A stretch of DNA of 64,000 bases from Sphingomonas kaistensis (GTDB lineage Bacteria > Pseudomonadota > Alphaproteobacteria > Sphingomonadales > Sphingomonadaceae). Positions 51,748 to 62,174 of the stretch are shown here, one piece after another (the first letter of the stretch is position 1; every line of letters begins with the position of its first letter). A program made the position numbers and the translations under genes. The notes beneath the pieces are model-generated. The model was not told the origin of the DNA. It did not search any database and was given only the letters and a program-made list of their open reading frames with translations. The stretch covers positions 1,413,001 through 1,477,000 of the forward strand of contig NZ_CP145607.1 of NCBI RefSeq assembly GCF_036884275.1, read 5' to 3'.

Positions 51748-52815
51748 ATGAGCAGGGTCGAGCTACTGATCGTGGGCGGAGGGATCGCGGGGGCGAGCCT
51801 GGCCGCCGCCATCGCCGGGCGCCGTAAGACCTTGCTGATCGAGGCGGAAAGCCAGCCCGGCTATCATAGCACCGGCCGCTCGGCCGCCTTCTGGCATGAA
51901 GGCTATGGCGGACCGCTGGTCGCGCCGTTGAGCCGCGCTAGTCATCCGGTGTTGGAGGCGGGCGGCTATCTCTCGCCACGCGGTGCGATCCATCTTGCCC
52001 GCGACGGCGAGGAGATCGAATTGGTCGATGGCGTGACGGCCACGCCGATTGGCCGCCGGGAGCTGGAGGAACGGCTGCCCGACCTTCGTCCAGAATGGAC
52101 CCACGGCGCCGACGAGCCATCGCTCGCCGACATCGACGTCGCTCGGCTTCACGGCGATTTTCTTGCCGCCGCTCGCCGCGCGGGAACGGAGATTCGCTCC
52201 GACGCCCGCTTCGCTTCGGCCCGCCACGGGGCGAGGGGGTGGACGGTGAGGCTGGAGAATGGCGAGACCATCGAAGCGGACATTATCGTCGATGCCGCTG
52301 GAGCATGGGGTGATGCGGTGGCGCGCGGCTGCGGCGTCTTCCCCCTCGGCCTCAAGCCCAAGCGCCGCACCATGGTCCAGCTCCGCCTCGGCCGCACGGG
52401 ACTGCGCCATCTACCGCTGGTGGTGGGCGCCGACGGCAGCTTCTACTTCAAGGGCGAGAGCGACCGCTCGATCTGGCTCAGCCCGCATGACGAGATCGAC
52501 TGCGAGCCGTGCGACGCAGCACCTGAAGAAGTGGACGTCGCGCTGGCGATCCACCGCTTCGAATCGGTGGTCGACTGGCCGGTCGAAGCGGTGGAGCGGC
52601 GCTGGGCTGGCCTGCGCACCTTCACCCCCGACCGGGTGCCGGCAATCGGCTTTGCCGCGGGACGCCGCGACTTCTTCTGGTGCGTGGGGCAGGGCGGCTT
52701 CGGCATCCAGACCGCGCCCGCTGCCGCGCAAATGGGTGCCACCCTCCTGCTAGGCGAAGGCGAGATACCGGAAGGCGTCGACCCTGCCGCCTACGACCCA
52801 AAGCGCTTCGCCTAA
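51748..52815 (+). CDS. FAD-dependent oxidoreductase of the DAO family
   Basis: A 355-residue protein. The N-terminal dinucleotide-binding motif is [17 protein letters not shown], with a [17 protein letters not shown] segment near the flavin and a C-terminal [16 protein letters not shown] motif that closes over FAD. It resembles D-amino-acid/glycine oxidase-like or D-arginine dehydrogenase-type enzymes. The substrate cannot be read from sequence. It is divergent from cpaB and overlaps the convergent rnhA stop by 4 bases. Confidence 0.88.
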   Translation: MSRVELLIVGGGIAGASLAAAIAGRRKTLLIEAESQPGYHSTGRSAAFWHEGYGGPLVAPLSRASHPVLEAGGYLSPRGAIHLARDGEEIELVDGVTATPIGRRELEERLPDLRPEWTHGADEPSLADIDVARLHGDFLAAARRAGTEIRSDARFASARHGARGWTVRLENGETIEADIIVDAAGAWGDAVARGCGVFPLGLKPKRRTMVQLRLGRTGLRHLPLVVGADGSFYFKGESDRSIWLSPHDEIDCEPCDAAPEEVDVALAIHRFESVVDWPVEAVERRWAGLRTFTPDRVPAIGFAAGRRDFFWCVGQGGFGIQTAPAAAQMGATLLLGEGEIPEGVDPAAYDPKRFA

Positions 52816-53258
52816 CCGCGAACGCTTTCCGCCGCCGCGCAGGCGAGCTGGTCGACCCGCTCGTTCTCGGCATGACCGGCGTGGCCCTTGACCCATTTCC
52901 ACTCGATCTGATGCGGCTCCACCGCCGCACACAGCGCCTGCCACAGCTCGGCATTCTTGACCGGCTTCTTGGCCGCGGTGCGCCAGCCATTGAGTCGCCA
53001 GTTGTGGACCCACTTGGTGATGCCGTCCTTGACGTACATGCTGTCGGTCGAAAGCGTCACGCGGCACGGGCGGGTCAGCGCCTCCAGCCCGCGAATTGCC
53101 GCCATCAGCTCCATGCGGTTGTTGGTGGTCGGGTTCTCGGACCCCGACAACTCCTTCTCGACGTTCCCCATGCGCAGCAACGCGCCCCAGCCGCCGGGGC
53201 CGGGATTGCCCTTGCAGGCGCCGTCAGTGAACAATTCGACGTGGGGAAGCTCGCTCAT
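52812..53258 (-). CDS. rnhA: Ribonuclease HI
   Basis: A 148-residue enzyme with the four acidic active-site residues in context: [19 protein letters not shown] (Asp), [16 protein letters not shown] (Glu), [18 protein letters not shown] (Asp) and ENERVDQLA (Asp). It degrades RNA in RNA-DNA hybrids. ATG 53258 is right for the family; a longer frame runs through the palindromic repeat at 53265-53326. Confidence 0.96.
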   Translation of the reverse strand: MSELPHVELFTDGACKGNPGPGGWGALLRMGNVEKELSGSENPTTNNRMELMAAIRGLEALTRPCRVTLSTDSMYVKDGITKWVHNWRLNGWRTAAKKPVKNAELWQALCAAVEPHQIEWKWVKGHAGHAENERVDQLACAAAESVRG

Positions 53259-53264
53259 GCGAGC

Positions 53265-53326
53265 GTCATTGCGAGGAGCGCAGCGACGAAGCAATCCATG
53301 GATTGCTTCGCTTCGCTGGCAATGAC
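53265..53326. repeat. Palindromic intergenic repeat, REP-like
   Basis: GTCATTGCGAGGAGCGCAGC followed by GACGAAGCAATCCA pairs with the right half TGGATTGCTTCGCTTCGCTGG then CAATGAC, giving an imperfect 28-34 base inverted repeat. The sequence is of a type I associate with sphingomonad genomes, where it recurs between genes. It sits between ispH and rnhA, both leftward, and could form a strong hairpin in their transcript. Confidence 0.75.
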
Positions 53327-53330
53327 GAGA

Positions 53331-54296
53331 CTAAGCGACCAGTTCGCGCGGTAGCTTGAAGGTCAGGCCCTCTGGCACGTGATCCTGTTCTTCCATAGTG
53401 AGGACGAAGCGTTCGGACAGCGCCTCGATCACTTCCTCGACCAGCACTTCGGGCGCCGACGCCCCGGCGGTGAGGCCGACCGCCTTGGGGCTGCCCAGCC
53501 ACTCCCAGTCGATCTCGACCGCGCGCTGGATCAGCCGCGCAGGAACACCTTCGCGCTCGGCCACTTCGGCGAGACGTAGCGAGTTGGAGCTGTTGGGGGC
53601 GCCGATCACCAGCATCTTTTCGACCCGTGGCACGATCGCCTTGACCGCGGCCTGGCGGTTCGAGGTGGCGTAGCAGATATCCTCGCCCCGCGGCGCCTTG
53701 ATCGCGGGAAAGCGCCGATGCAGCGCAGCGACGATCGCCGCCGTATCGTCGACCGACAGGGTGGTCTGGGTCAGGAAGGCGAGGTTCTCTGGATCGGCCA
53801 CCTCGATCAGCGGCACGTCTTCTTCTGTCTCGACCAGCGTCATCGATCCAGGCGGGACCTGGCCGAAGGTTCCGATCACTTCCGGATGCCCGGCATGACC
53901 GATGAAGAGGATGTGCCGCCCGGCCTCGATCAGCCGCTGGGCCTGGCGATGGACCTTGCTGACCAGGGGGCAGGTGGCATCGAGATAATCGAGGCCGCGA
54001 CCCTGCGCTTCGGCCGGAACGGTCTTGGGGACGCCGTGGGCGGAGAACACCACGGGCACGCCGTCGGGCACTTCGCTCACTTCCTTTACGAACACCGCGC
54101 CCATCGCCTTCAGCCGGTCGACCACATATTTGTTATGAACGATCTCGTGGCGGACATAGACCGGCGCGCCATAACGCTCGAGCGCGAGCTCGACGATGCG
54201 AATGGCGCGCTCGACGCCCGCGCAGAAACCGCGCGGTGCGGCGATGATCAGGTGGAGGGGACTGGCGCCTTCTTGCATGGCGGCCATGTAAGGCAT
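53331..54296 (-). CDS. ispH: 4-hydroxy-3-methylbut-2-enyl diphosphate reductase
   Basis: A 321-residue iron-sulfur enzyme of the MEP pathway. The three cluster Cys are in [26 protein letters not shown] and [12 protein letters not shown], and the substrate segment SNSLRLAE is present. It makes IPP and DMAPP. Starts at 54296, 54287 or 54278 are all possible, with little effect on the mature protein. Confidence 0.96.
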   Translation of the reverse strand: MPYMAAMQEGASPLHLIIAAPRGFCAGVERAIRIVELALERYGAPVYVRHEIVHNKYVVDRLKAMGAVFVKEVSEVPDGVPVVFSAHGVPKTVPAEAQGRGLDYLDATCPLVSKVHRQAQRLIEAGRHILFIGHAGHPEVIGTFGQVPPGSMTLVETEEDVPLIEVADPENLAFLTQTTLSVDDTAAIVAALHRRFPAIKAPRGEDICYATSNRQAAVKAIVPRVEKMLVIGAPNSSNSLRLAEVAEREGVPARLIQRAVEIDWEWLGSPKAVGLTAGASAPEVLVEEVIEALSERFVLTMEEQDHVPEGLTFKLPRELVA

Positions 54297-54337
54297 CGCT
54301 TGCCTGGAAAGAAGGGGCTTCCTATGAGCCTTGCCCC

Positions 54338-54979
54338 ATGATCATCTCGCGCCGTGCCGGCTCCGCCGCCCTCATCGCCCTGCTTCTTGCCGGCTGTGCC
54401 CGCGACGGGCAGATCGCCGATACCGGCGTCTATGTCACTCGTACGGGCTGCCCGCAGGTCGCCATTCCGGCCGCGACGGGCGACGTCACCCTGTTCGACC
54501 CGGCAACCAGCCGCGACGCGCGGGCGATCGACGTCGTTGCCACCATCACCAACCTCAAGGCGACCTGCACCGAAGACGCGGCCAATGTCGTCAGCACCGC
54601 CACCTACGACGTCGTCGCCGTCCGCCGCGACGCGGGACAAGCGCGGCAGGTGGTCCTGCCGACCTTCACCGTCGCGATGCAGGGCGGCACCAACGTCGTC
54701 GCCAAGAAGGTCGGCGCGGTGGCCTTGAACTTCGCTGCCGGATCGCTTCGCGCCCAGACCAACGGCCAGACCACCGTCCGCGTCAGCCGCTCGGCCGTCG
54801 CGTTGCCGGCCGAAGTGCAGCGCGAGCTGACCCGGGTGCGCAAGCCGGGCGATGCCGATGCGGCCGTCGATCCGTTGTCCGACCCCACCGTCCGCGCCGC
54901 CGTGGCCCGCGCCACGTACGAGCAATTGGTCGGCTTCCAGCTCACCGCCGAACAGCTCCGCTACAACGCCACCCGCTAA
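54338..54979 (+). CDS. Hypothetical lipoprotein
   Basis: A 213-residue protein with a lipobox ([13 protein letters not shown]), then beta-rich repeats such as [13 protein letters not shown] and [15 protein letters not shown], and a C-terminal region ending [20 protein letters not shown] do not recognise the family. Divergent from ispH. A small hairpin follows at 55007-55023. Confidence 0.75.
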   Translation: MIISRRAGSAALIALLLAGCARDGQIADTGVYVTRTGCPQVAIPAATGDVTLFDPATSRDARAIDVVATITNLKATCTEDAANVVSTATYDVVAVRRDAGQARQVVLPTFTVAMQGGTNVVAKKVGAVALNFAAGSLRAQTNGQTTVRVSRSAVALPAEVQRELTRVRKPGDADAAVDPLSDPTVRAAVARATYEQLVGFQLTAEQLRYNATR

Positions 54980-55006
54980 GCCGCGGCGGCGTTTCGTATC
55001 CCTTGA

Positions 55007-55023
55007 AGCTGCGCTCCGCAGCT
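55007..55023 (+). terminator. Small hairpin after the lipoprotein gene
   Basis: AGCTGCG (55007-55013) and CGCAGCT (55017-55023) form a perfect 7-bp stem with a 3-base loop, 28 bases past the lipoprotein stop and before the glycine riboswitch promoter. It has no T-run, so termination by this stem alone is uncertain. Confidence 0.4.
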
Positions 55024-55078
55024 CGACACGGACGAAGCTCGTCCCCGCGCGAATTCTTCGCCACCGCCTAAAGGCGCG

Positions 55079-55106
55079 TTGACAGGGGCGGGGGCCTCCC
55101 TAGAGC
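55079..55106 (+). promoter_or_regulatory. Candidate promoter of the gcv operon
   Basis: TTGACA (55079-55084) is a consensus -35 box; TAGAGC (55101-55106) at 16 bases is a poor -10 match. It lies about 37 bases before the first aptamer of the glycine riboswitch, the right distance for a leader start. Confidence 0.35.
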
Positions 55107-55142
55107 CGGTGGCAGCCAGTCCGGCGGCAACGCCGAACGACT

Positions 55143-55327
55143 CGCGCGGGAGAGGCCTTGGCTCGACCAGGGCGCCGAAGGAGCAACCGCCCCCGGAATC
55201 TCTCAGGCAAAAGGACCGCGCGGGGTCGAAGGTCGTCTGGAAAGTGCCACGGGCTCCGGCTCATGGCCGCCGAAGGGGTAACCTCGCCTGATCGCGAGGG
55301 AAAGCTCTCAGGCACGAAGGGACAGAC
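55143..55327 (+). promoter_or_regulatory. Tandem glycine riboswitch (two aptamers)
   Basis: Aptamer 1 (55143-55222) closes with a 7-bp P1 (CGCGCGG against CCGCGCG) and holds the conserved GCCGAAGGAGCAA and CTCTCAGGCAAAAGGAC blocks. Aptamer 2 (55235-55327) closes GTCTG with CAGAC and holds GCCGAAGGGGTAA and CTCTCAGGCACGAAGGGAC. A 12-base linker joins them, as in classic cooperative glycine riboswitches. It lies 74 bases before gcvT and should turn the glycine cleavage genes on when glycine is high. Confidence 0.95.
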
Positions 55328-55401
55328 GGGGGTTCGCTTGAGGCTTCGTGGCCGCCGGGTACGGTGGGCAGGAGGCGCGAACCTTCAGGAGTTTGTTTTC
55401 C

Positions 55402-56514
55402 GTGGCCGACGTCCCCGACACCAACCTCAGCACTTTGCCGCTCGACTTCTGGCACCGCGCCCGCGGCGGCCGGATGGTGCCGTTCGCCGGCTATCACATG
55501 CCGGTCCAGTACGAAGGCATCATCGCCGAGCATCGCTGGACCCGCACCCATGCCGGTCTGTTCGACGTCAGTCACATGGGCCAGCTGCTGGTTCCGCTCG
55601 AACAGACGCAAGCGCTGGAACGCCTGCTTCCCGCCGACCTTCAGGCGATGAAGGATGACCGGCCCAAATACAGCCTGCTGCTCAATGAAAGCGGCGGGAT
55701 CCTCGACGACCTGATGATCACCCGCCGCGCCGACGGCTGGTACCTCGTCGTCAACGGCGCGACCAAGGCCGGCGACATGGCCGTGCTGGAAGCGGCCGGC
55801 ATTTCCTTCACCTATCTTGAGGACCAGGCTCTCCTCGCGCTGCAGGGACCGGAAGCGGTCGACGTCATCGCCGCCCACGCGCCGGGCGTCGCCGACTTGT
55901 CGTTCATGCAGGCCGGCGCCTTCGACCTCGCGGGGGCGCAGGCGTGGATCAGCCGCTCGGGCTATACCGGCGAGGATGGGGTCGAGATCTCGCTCCCCGC
56001 GGCCGATGCCGACCGGGTCGCCGACCTGTTGCTATCCGACAAGCGGGTTCGTCCGATCGGACTCGGCGCCCGCGATTCGCTTCGGCTCGAAGCCGGCCTA
56101 CCGCTTTACGGGCACGATCTCGACGAACAGACGACGCCGATCATGGCCGACCTCCTGTTCGCGGTGAACAAGCGTCGCCGCACCGACGGTGGCTTCGCCG
56201 GTGCAGACCGTATTCTCGCTGAGGTAGAGCAGGGCGCGATTCAAAAGCGCATCGCCTTCACGGTCGAAGGCCGCCAGCCGGTCCGCGAAGGCGGCCGGAT
56301 CCTCGACGACGAGGGCAACGAAGTCGGCCGGGTCACCAGCGGCGGCTTTTCGCCCAGCCTCGAAGCACCGATCGGCATGGGCTATGTCGCGACCGCGCTG
56401 GCCGAGGTCGGCACCGCCCTGACGCTCGAACAACGCGGCAAGCTGTTCAAGGCGACCGTCGCCGCCATGCCGCTCGTGCCGCACCGTTATCATCGCAAGG
56501 GGACCAGCAAGTGA
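55402..56514 (+). CDS. gcvT: Glycine cleavage system T protein (aminomethyltransferase)
   Basis: A 370-residue enzyme. GTG 55402 follows AGGAG and gives the family start ([19 protein letters not shown]). It contains [30 protein letters not shown] and [10 protein letters not shown], the folate-binding GcvT motifs. It moves the methylene group from the H protein to tetrahydrofolate. It is the first gene of the riboswitch-controlled operon and overlaps gcvH (GTGA). Confidence 0.96.
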   Translation: MADVPDTNLSTLPLDFWHRARGGRMVPFAGYHMPVQYEGIIAEHRWTRTHAGLFDVSHMGQLLVPLEQTQALERLLPADLQAMKDDRPKYSLLLNESGGILDDLMITRRADGWYLVVNGATKAGDMAVLEAAGISFTYLEDQALLALQGPEAVDVIAAHAPGVADLSFMQAGAFDLAGAQAWISRSGYTGEDGVEISLPAADADRVADLLLSDKRVRPIGLGARDSLRLEAGLPLYGHDLDEQTTPIMADLLFAVNKRRRTDGGFAGADRILAEVEQGAIQKRIAFTVEGRQPVREGGRILDDEGNEVGRVTSGGFSPSLEAPIGMGYVATALAEVGTALTLEQRGKLFKATVAAMPLVPHRYHRKGTSK

Positions 56515-56882
56515 GCATCCATTTCACCAAGGAACATGAATGGATCCGCGTCGAAGGCGACACCGCCACCGTCGGGATCACCGATCACGCGCAGCACCAG
56601 CTCGGCGACATCGTGTTCGCCGAAGCGCCCGAAGCCGGCAAGACGCTCGACAAGGGCGGCGAAGCGGCGGTGGTCGAATCGGTGAAGGCCGCCAGCGACG
56701 TCTATGCCCCGGCCTCGGGCGAAGTGCTCGAAGCCAATCCGGCGATCGCCGACGACCCCTCGGTCATCAACAGCGATCCCGAAGGCGACGGCTGGTTCTT
56801 CAAGCTGCGTCTCGCCGATCCGTCGGAGCTGGACGGCCTGATGGACGAAGCCGCCTATCGCGCCTGGGTCGAAACGCTCTGA
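56511..56882 (+). CDS. gcvH: Glycine cleavage system H protein
   Basis: A 123-residue lipoyl carrier. The start is GTG 56511. The lipoylated Lys59 lies in [16 protein letters not shown], and [20 protein letters not shown] opens the domain. It shuttles the aminomethyl group between P, T and L proteins. The stop overlaps the putative start of the next gene as CTGA. Confidence 0.97.
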   Translation: MSIHFTKEHEWIRVEGDTATVGITDHAQHQLGDIVFAEAPEAGKTLDKGGEAAVVESVKAASDVYAPASGEVLEANPAIADDPSVINSDPEGDGWFFKLRLADPSELDGLMDEAAYRAWVETL

Positions 56883-57625
56883 TCGACGCCCCCGCCTCGA
56901 CCTCCAGCTGGAATGCAGCGGACTATGCCCGCGTCGGGGGCTTCGTGCCCGCGCTCGGCGCCGCAGCGCTCGACCTGCTGGCGCCGCAGCCGGGCGAGAC
57001 GATCCTCGACGTCGGCTGCGGCGACGGCACGCTGACGCTGCGGATCAAGGAAGCGGGCGCCGAGGTGGTGGGCATCGACAACAGCCTGTCGATGATCGGC
57101 GCCGCCAGGGCCAAGGGTCTCGACGCCCGCCTGATGGACGCCGCGGACCTCAAATTCGTCGAAGCGTTCGACGCTGCGTTCTCCAATGCCACCCTGCACT
57201 GGGTATTGGCCAAGGAACGCGCCGCCCGCGCCATCTGGTTCGCGCTCAAGGCTGGGGGCCGCTTCGTCGGCGAGATGGGCGGCGCGGGCAATCTCGCCGC
57301 GCTCCGCCGCCATCTCGACGACGAGCTGGTGGAACGCGGCTTCGGCCCGCCGACCTATGCCGCCAACTGGTATCCGACACCGGAGGAATTCACCGCGCTC
57401 TACCAGAGCGTCGGCTTCCGCAACGTCGATGCCGAGCTGATCGAGCGCCCGACACCGCTCGAGCATGGGGTCGAAGGCTGGGTGCTCGCCTTCCGCAAGG
57501 GCTGGCTCGACCGGGCGCAAGTGCCCGAAGATCAGCGACCTGCCATCGCTTCCGCCGTCGCCCGTCGCCACGGCAGTGATACCGCCGATTACATCCGCCT
57601 CCGCTTCACCATGGACAAGCCCTGA
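56879..57625 (+). CDS. Class I SAM methyltransferase inside the gcv operon
   Basis: A protein of about 248 residues. The SAM motif is [20 protein letters not shown], followed by [36 protein letters not shown] and [10 protein letters not shown], close to the trans-aconitate methyltransferase-like group. No ATG, GTG or TTG opens the homologous part; the best candidate is CTG 56879 in a CTGA overlap with gcvH, so translation may rely on coupling. Its stop shares one base with the gcvPA ATG (TGATG). A role in glycine or one-carbon metabolism follows only from position. Confidence 0.82.
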   Translation: MIDAPASTSSWNAADYARVGGFVPALGAAALDLLAPQPGETILDVGCGDGTLTLRIKEAGAEVVGIDNSLSMIGAARAKGLDARLMDAADLKFVEAFDAAFSNATLHWVLAKERAARAIWFALKAGGRFVGEMGGAGNLAALRRHLDDELVERGFGPPTYAANWYPTPEEFTALYQSVGFRNVDAELIERPTPLEHGVEGWVLAFRKGWLDRAQVPEDQRPAIASAVARRHGSDTADYIRLRFTMDKP

Positions 57626-58983
57626 TGCGCTATCTTCCCCTTTCCGACACCGACCGCAGCGAGATGCTGGCCACCATCGGCGCGGCGAGTGTCGACGACC
57701 TATTCCGCGACGTGCCCGAAGAAGCGCGGCTCGACGGGCCGATCCACGGCCTGCCGCTGCACGCTTCCGAACTGTCGGTGGAACGGCAGTTGACCGCGCT
57801 CGCCCGCAAGAATTTGCCCGCCTCGGACGCGCCCTTCTTCCTCGGTTGCGGCGCCTACAAGCACCACATTCCGGCCAGCGTCGATCACCTGATCCAGCGC
57901 GGCGAATTCCTGACCGCCTACACGCCCTACCAGCCCGAAATCGCGCAGGGCACGCTGCAGGTGCTGTTCGAATTCCAAAGCCAGGTCGCGCGCCTTTACG
58001 GCTGCGAGGTTGCCAACGCCTCGATGTACGACGGCTCGACCGCCTGCTGGGAAGCGATCGGCATGGCGCGGCGCGTCACCCGCAAGACCAAGACGTTGAT
58101 CTCGTCGGGCCTCCACCCGCATTATGTCGGCGTCTGCAAGACCATGGCCAAGTTCACCGGCGACACGCTGGAAACCGCCGCCCCGACGCTGACCGCCGAA
58201 ACCGACGTCGCCGGCCTTGCTGATCGCATCGACGGCGAGACCAGCGCTGTGGTGGTGCAATATCCCGACATCCTCGGCCGCGTCGCCGACCTCCAGCCGC
58301 TCGCCGACGCCGCCCACGCCAAGGGCGCGCTGCTGATCGTCGTAGTGACCGAGCCGGTCGCCCTCGGCTTGCTCAAATCGCCCGGCGAGATGGGCGCCGA
58401 CATCGTGGTGGGTGAAGGCCAGTCGATCGGCGTCGGCCTCAATTTCGGGGGCCCCTATGTTGGCCTATTCGCCTGCCGCGAAAAGCATATCCGCCAGATG
58501 CCGGGCCGGATCGCGGGCGAGACCATCGACGCCGACGGCAAACGCGGTTTCGTGCTGACGCTCTCCACGCGCGAGCAGCATATCCGCCGCGAAAAGGCGA
58601 CCAGCAACATCTGCACCAACTCCGGTCTGTGCGCGCTGGCGTTTTCGATCCACATGACCCTGCTCGGCGAAAAGGGGCTGCGGCAACTGGCCGAACTCAA
58701 TCACGCCCGCGCCCGCCTCGCCGCCGACAAGCTCGCCGCGATCCCCGGCGTGCGGCTAATCAACGACCTGTTCTTCAACGAATTCACCCTCGAACTGCCG
58801 GTCGAAGCCCGCCCTGCGGTTCACCGCATGGTCGAGGCCGGCGTGCTCGGCGGGGTGTCGCTCGGCCGGCTTTATCCAGGCGAAGCGGGGCTCGCCAACG
58901 GGCTAGTGGTGGCGGTCACCGAGACCGCGACCGACGAGGATATCGATGCGCTGACCAAGGCGCTGACGGAGGCAGTCAAGTGA
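57625..58983 (+). CDS. gcvPA: Glycine dehydrogenase subunit 1 (P protein, N-terminal half)
   Basis: A 452-residue PLP-fold subunit: [20 protein letters not shown] at the start, then [39 protein letters not shown] and [19 protein letters not shown]. It pairs with GcvPB to decarboxylate glycine. Alphaproteobacteria and Gram-positives often have the split form. The stop overlaps gcvPB (GTGA). Confidence 0.97.
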   Translation: MRYLPLSDTDRSEMLATIGAASVDDLFRDVPEEARLDGPIHGLPLHASELSVERQLTALARKNLPASDAPFFLGCGAYKHHIPASVDHLIQRGEFLTAYTPYQPEIAQGTLQVLFEFQSQVARLYGCEVANASMYDGSTACWEAIGMARRVTRKTKTLISSGLHPHYVGVCKTMAKFTGDTLETAAPTLTAETDVAGLADRIDGETSAVVVQYPDILGRVADLQPLADAAHAKGALLIVVVTEPVALGLLKSPGEMGADIVVGEGQSIGVGLNFGGPYVGLFACREKHIRQMPGRIAGETIDADGKRGFVLTLSTREQHIRREKATSNICTNSGLCALAFSIHMTLLGEKGLRQLAELNHARARLAADKLAAIPGVRLINDLFFNEFTLELPVEARPAVHRMVEAGVLGGVSLGRLYPGEAGLANGLVVAVTETATDEDIDALTKALTEAVK

Positions 58984-60596
58984 CCATCAATCAGAGCGGC
59001 TGGAAGCCATCGAGCCCGGTTCAGGGCGCCACCGACACCGGCACCGTGACCGGCAATCGCGCGCTGATGCTGGAAGAAGCTTTGATCTTCGAGATCGGCG
59101 ACACCGACACCACCGGCGTCGACATCGACGTGCCGGAGCAGCGCGAAACCGGTCTCGACAATCTGCTTCGCTCCGCGCCGATCGGCCTGCCCGGCCTGAC
59201 CGAGCCCGAGACGGTGCGCCACTACACCCGCCTCAGCCGCCAGAACTACGCCATCGACCTCGGCCTGTTCCCGCTCGGCTCGTGCACCATGAAGCACAAC
59301 CCGCGCCTCAACGAGAAGATCGCCCGGCTGCCCGGCTTCGCGGACATCCACCCGCTCGCCCCGCGCGAAACGGTGGCGGGCGCGCTCGAACTCATCAACA
59401 CGCTCGCTTTCTGGCTGATCGACCTGACCGGCATGCACGGTGTCGCGATGAGCCCGAAGGCCGGCGCCCACGGCGAACTGTGCGGCCTGCTCTGCATCCG
59501 CGCCGCCTTGGAAGCCCGCGGAGACGCCCGCCAGGTCGTGCTGGTCCCCGAAAGCGCCCACGGCACCAATCCCGCCACCGCCGCTTTCTGCGGCTACCGG
59601 GTCGAGAACATCCCCGCCACCGCCGCCGGTCGGGTCGACCTCGACGCGCTGAAAGCCCGCGTCGGCCCGGACGTCGCGGCGGTGATGATCACCAATCCCA
59701 ACACGTGCGGCCTGTTCGAGCCGGACATGAAGGCGATCAGCGACGCGGTCCACGCCGCAGGCGCCTTCGTCTATTGCGATGGGGCGAACTTCAATGCGAT
59801 CGTCGGGAAGGTCCGCCCCGGCGACCTCGGCGTCGATGCGATGCACATCAACCTCCACAAGACCTTTTCGACGCCCCACGGCGGCGGCGGACCGGGCTCG
59901 GGCCCGGTGGTCCTGTCGGAAGCTTTGTCGCCGTTCGGCCCGCTGCCCTACACCGCCAAGACCGCCGACGGCGTCGTTCACTTGATCGAGGAAGAGCAGG
60001 CCGACGCTTTCGCCGAAGAGCATTTCGGCGGCAAACTGCAGAGCTTCGGCCGGATGACCGCCTTCCATGGCCAGATGGGCATGTTCACCCGCGCGCTCGC
60101 CTACATCCTCAGCCACGGCGCCGATGGCCTGAAGCAGGTCAGCGAAGACGCGGTCCTCAACGCCAACTACATCCTGCGCAGCCTCGAAGACGTGCTCGAC
60201 GCGCCCTTCGCCCACTCGGGCCCGTGCATGCACGAAGCCCTGTTCAGCGATAAGGGCTTCGCCGACGGCGTCTCGACCCTCGATCTCGCCAAGGCGCTGA
60301 TCGACGAGGGCTTCCATCCGATGACCATGTATTTCCCGCTGGTCGTCCACGGCGCCATGCTCGTCGAACCCACCGAAACCGAAAGCAAGGCGGCGCTCGA
60401 CCAGTTCATCATGGCGCTGCGCTCGGTCGCGGAACGCTGCCGGGCAGGGGACGAAAGCCTCAAGAGCGCGCCGCACTACGCCCCCCGCCGCCGCCTCGAC
60501 GAGACGCTTGCGGCAAGGAAGCCCGTCGTCGCGTGGAAGGAGCCGGTCCCGGCCGCCGCCGAAGCGCCGACCCCGAGCGAGATCGGCGACCGCTGA
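58980..60596 (+). CDS. gcvPB: Glycine dehydrogenase subunit 2 (P protein, C-terminal half)
   Basis: A 538-residue PLP enzyme. The cofactor Lys is in [18 protein letters not shown], with [20 protein letters not shown] and [15 protein letters not shown] as further family segments. GTG 58980 overlaps the gcvPA stop. The C-terminal 25 residues are Ala/Pro-rich, longer than usual. Together with GcvPA, H and T it forms the glycine cleavage system. Confidence 0.96.
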   Translation: MTINQSGWKPSSPVQGATDTGTVTGNRALMLEEALIFEIGDTDTTGVDIDVPEQRETGLDNLLRSAPIGLPGLTEPETVRHYTRLSRQNYAIDLGLFPLGSCTMKHNPRLNEKIARLPGFADIHPLAPRETVAGALELINTLAFWLIDLTGMHGVAMSPKAGAHGELCGLLCIRAALEARGDARQVVLVPESAHGTNPATAAFCGYRVENIPATAAGRVDLDALKARVGPDVAAVMITNPNTCGLFEPDMKAISDAVHAAGAFVYCDGANFNAIVGKVRPGDLGVDAMHINLHKTFSTPHGGGGPGSGPVVLSEALSPFGPLPYTAKTADGVVHLIEEEQADAFAEEHFGGKLQSFGRMTAFHGQMGMFTRALAYILSHGADGLKQVSEDAVLNANYILRSLEDVLDAPFAHSGPCMHEALFSDKGFADGVSTLDLAKALIDEGFHPMTMYFPLVVHGAMLVEPTETESKAALDQFIMALRSVAERCRAGDESLKSAPHYAPRRRLDETLAARKPVVAWKEPVPAAAEAPTPSEIGDR

Positions 60597-61108
60597 GCCC
60601 CGCCTGGGATCCGAACGGCCTGGTAACCAACGTCGCCGGGCCGCTTCTTACCCTGGCGCTCGTGCTTGGCTGGCGCTTGCGGCGTCAGCACGCGGAACGC
60701 CCTCTGCGCCGCCGATTCCTGTGGCTCGCGCCGCTACTTTACTTAGCGGTGATCGCCTTCGCGCTGTCGCGTCATCCGCCGGGACCGAAGGGTTGGGCGC
60801 TGCTCGGAACCGGCTTGCTTTTCGGCGCGGCCGCAGGCTGGTGGCGCGGGCGGTTGTTCGTCCTGCGCTTCGATGAAGCGAGCGGAAAGGTGCTTCTGCG
60901 CCGTTCGCGCTGGGCCGTGACCATGCTGGTCAGCCTGGTCGCGCTACGCTTCCTCGCCAACCTGTGGATCGGCCCCGGCGCGCCCGAAAGCGCGACCCTC
61001 AACCTCACCGACTTCGCCCTCGGAACGATTTTCGGGCTGATCGCCGTCACCCGGCTCGAAATCGCCCTGCGCGCGCGCGCCTTGCTGGCGGCGGCCGGGC
61101 GGCGCTAG
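60593..61108 (+). CDS. CcdC/DUF1453-like membrane protein
   Basis: A protein of about 171 residues with four to five helices (LVTNVAGPLLTLALVLGWRL, LAPLLYLAVIAFALSR, GWALLGTGLLFGAAAGW) and the motif WWRGRLFVLRFDEASGKVLLR, typical of DUF1453/CcdC-like proteins. As with the methyltransferase, the only start at the right place is CTG 60593 in a CTGA overlap with gcvPB. The function is unknown. Confidence 0.65.
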   Translation: MSPAWDPNGLVTNVAGPLLTLALVLGWRLRRQHAERPLRRRFLWLAPLLYLAVIAFALSRHPPGPKGWALLGTGLLFGAAAGWWRGRLFVLRFDEASGKVLLRRSRWAVTMLVSLVALRFLANLWIGPGAPESATLNLTDFALGTIFGLIAVTRLEIALRARALLAAAGRR

Positions 61109-61116
61109 GGTTGCCC

Positions 61117-61578
61117 ATGCTCTGGCAATCCCTCTTCAGCTTCACCAACCTCGTCGCCCTGATTGGCTGGGCCTTGCTCCTCTTCGCGCCGCGCCGGCCA
61201 TTGACCTATTCGGCGATCCTTTACGCCGGAGTCGGCCTCCTTTGCCTGACCTATGCGGTGCTGCTGGTCCTCCTGATCGGCAAAATCGTCGATCCGGTTG
61301 CGCTCCCCGGGGCGGCACCGTTCGACATCGCGGACTACAGTATCGGCGGCCTGCGCAAGCTGTTCCTGACCGACGCCGGCGTGGTCGTCGGCTGGACCCA
61401 TTATCTCGCCTTCGACCTGTTCGTCGGGCTGTGGATCAGTCGCGACGCCGACAACAAGGGCTTTTCCCGCCTCGCGCAGGCGCCGATCCTCATCCTCACC
61501 TATCTGGCCGGTCCCTTCGGCCTGGTCCTCTGGCTCGCCATCCGCGAACGCCGCGCCCGCGCCGCTGCCCGCTCGTGA
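61117..61578 (+). CDS. ABA4-like (DUF4281) membrane protein
   Basis: A 153-residue protein with four helices; SFTNLVALIGWALLLFAP, GWTHYLAFDLFVGLWISRDA and LTYLAGPFGLVLWLAIR match the ABA4-like family, with the conserved H-Y-L-A-F-D-L-F-V-G segment. The plant homologue takes part in neoxanthin synthesis; carotenoid-linked roles in sphingomonads are possible. It follows the DUF1453-like gene by 8 bases and overlaps the next gene (GTGA). Confidence 0.82.
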   Translation: MLWQSLFSFTNLVALIGWALLLFAPRRPLTYSAILYAGVGLLCLTYAVLLVLLIGKIVDPVALPGAAPFDIADYSIGGLRKLFLTDAGVVVGWTHYLAFDLFVGLWISRDADNKGFSRLAQAPILILTYLAGPFGLVLWLAIRERRARAAARS

Positions 61579-62174
61579 AGCGCACCAGCCCCGCCGCGCT
61601 CCGCAATCGCGAGCCGATTCTTGCCGTCCTGCGTGACTGGCTGCCCCCATCGGGCGAGGTGCTGGAGATTGCCGCCGGCACCGGCGAGCACGCGCTGCAC
61701 TTCGCCGCTGCCTTTCCCGATCTCGCCTGGCAGCCGACCGACCTCGATCCGGAAGCGCGCGATTCGATCGATACCTATCGCGAGGAAGAAGGCACGCCCA
61801 ACCTTAAGCCCGCGCTGCACCTCGACGTTACCGCCGCCACCTGGCCAGTGACTTGCGCCAATGCGATCCTCGCGATCAATCTCGTCCATATCTCGACACC
61901 AGAAGCCAATACGGGCCTGCTCGCCGGCGCCGCGCGGCTGCTGGCGCCCGGCGCACCGCTAATCCTCTACGGGCCGTGGCGGGTCGAGGGCGAACTGCTG
62001 GTCTATTCCAACTTCGCCTTCGATGCGAAGCTGAAGGAGAGTGATCCTCGCTACGGCCTGCGCGACCTTTCCACCTTCGCCGCCGAAGCCCGCGACTGGG
62101 GCTTCGACCTCGCCGAGCGCCGCGACATGCCGGCCAACAACCTCATGCTGCGCTTCGATCGCCGCGGCGATTGA
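61575..62174 (+). CDS. DUF938 family SAM-dependent methyltransferase-like protein
   Basis: A 199-residue protein read from GTG 61575. It has REPILAVLRDWLPPSGEVLE, IAAGTGEHALHFAAAFPDL, WQPTDLDPEARDSID and ANAILAINLVHIS, the DUF938 pattern. The enzyme activity is not established. Its last 32 bases overlap the convergent PAP2 gene. It closes the rightward run that starts at gcvT. Confidence 0.88.
   Translation: MKRTSPAALRNREPILAVLRDWLPPSGEVLEIAAGTGEHALHFAAAFPDLAWQPTDLDPEARDSIDTYREEEGTPNLKPALHLDVTAATWPVTCANAILAINLVHISTPEANTGLLAGAARLLAPGAPLILYGPWRVEGELLVYSNFAFDAKLKESDPRYGLRDLSTFAAEARDWGFDLAERRDMPANNLMLRFDRRGD

Noticed and set aside
58872..60476. 534-residue leftward open frame opposite gcvPB
   Set aside because: Antisense artefact of codon bias; gcvPB is intact and the product shows only His/Arg/Asp-rich low complexity.
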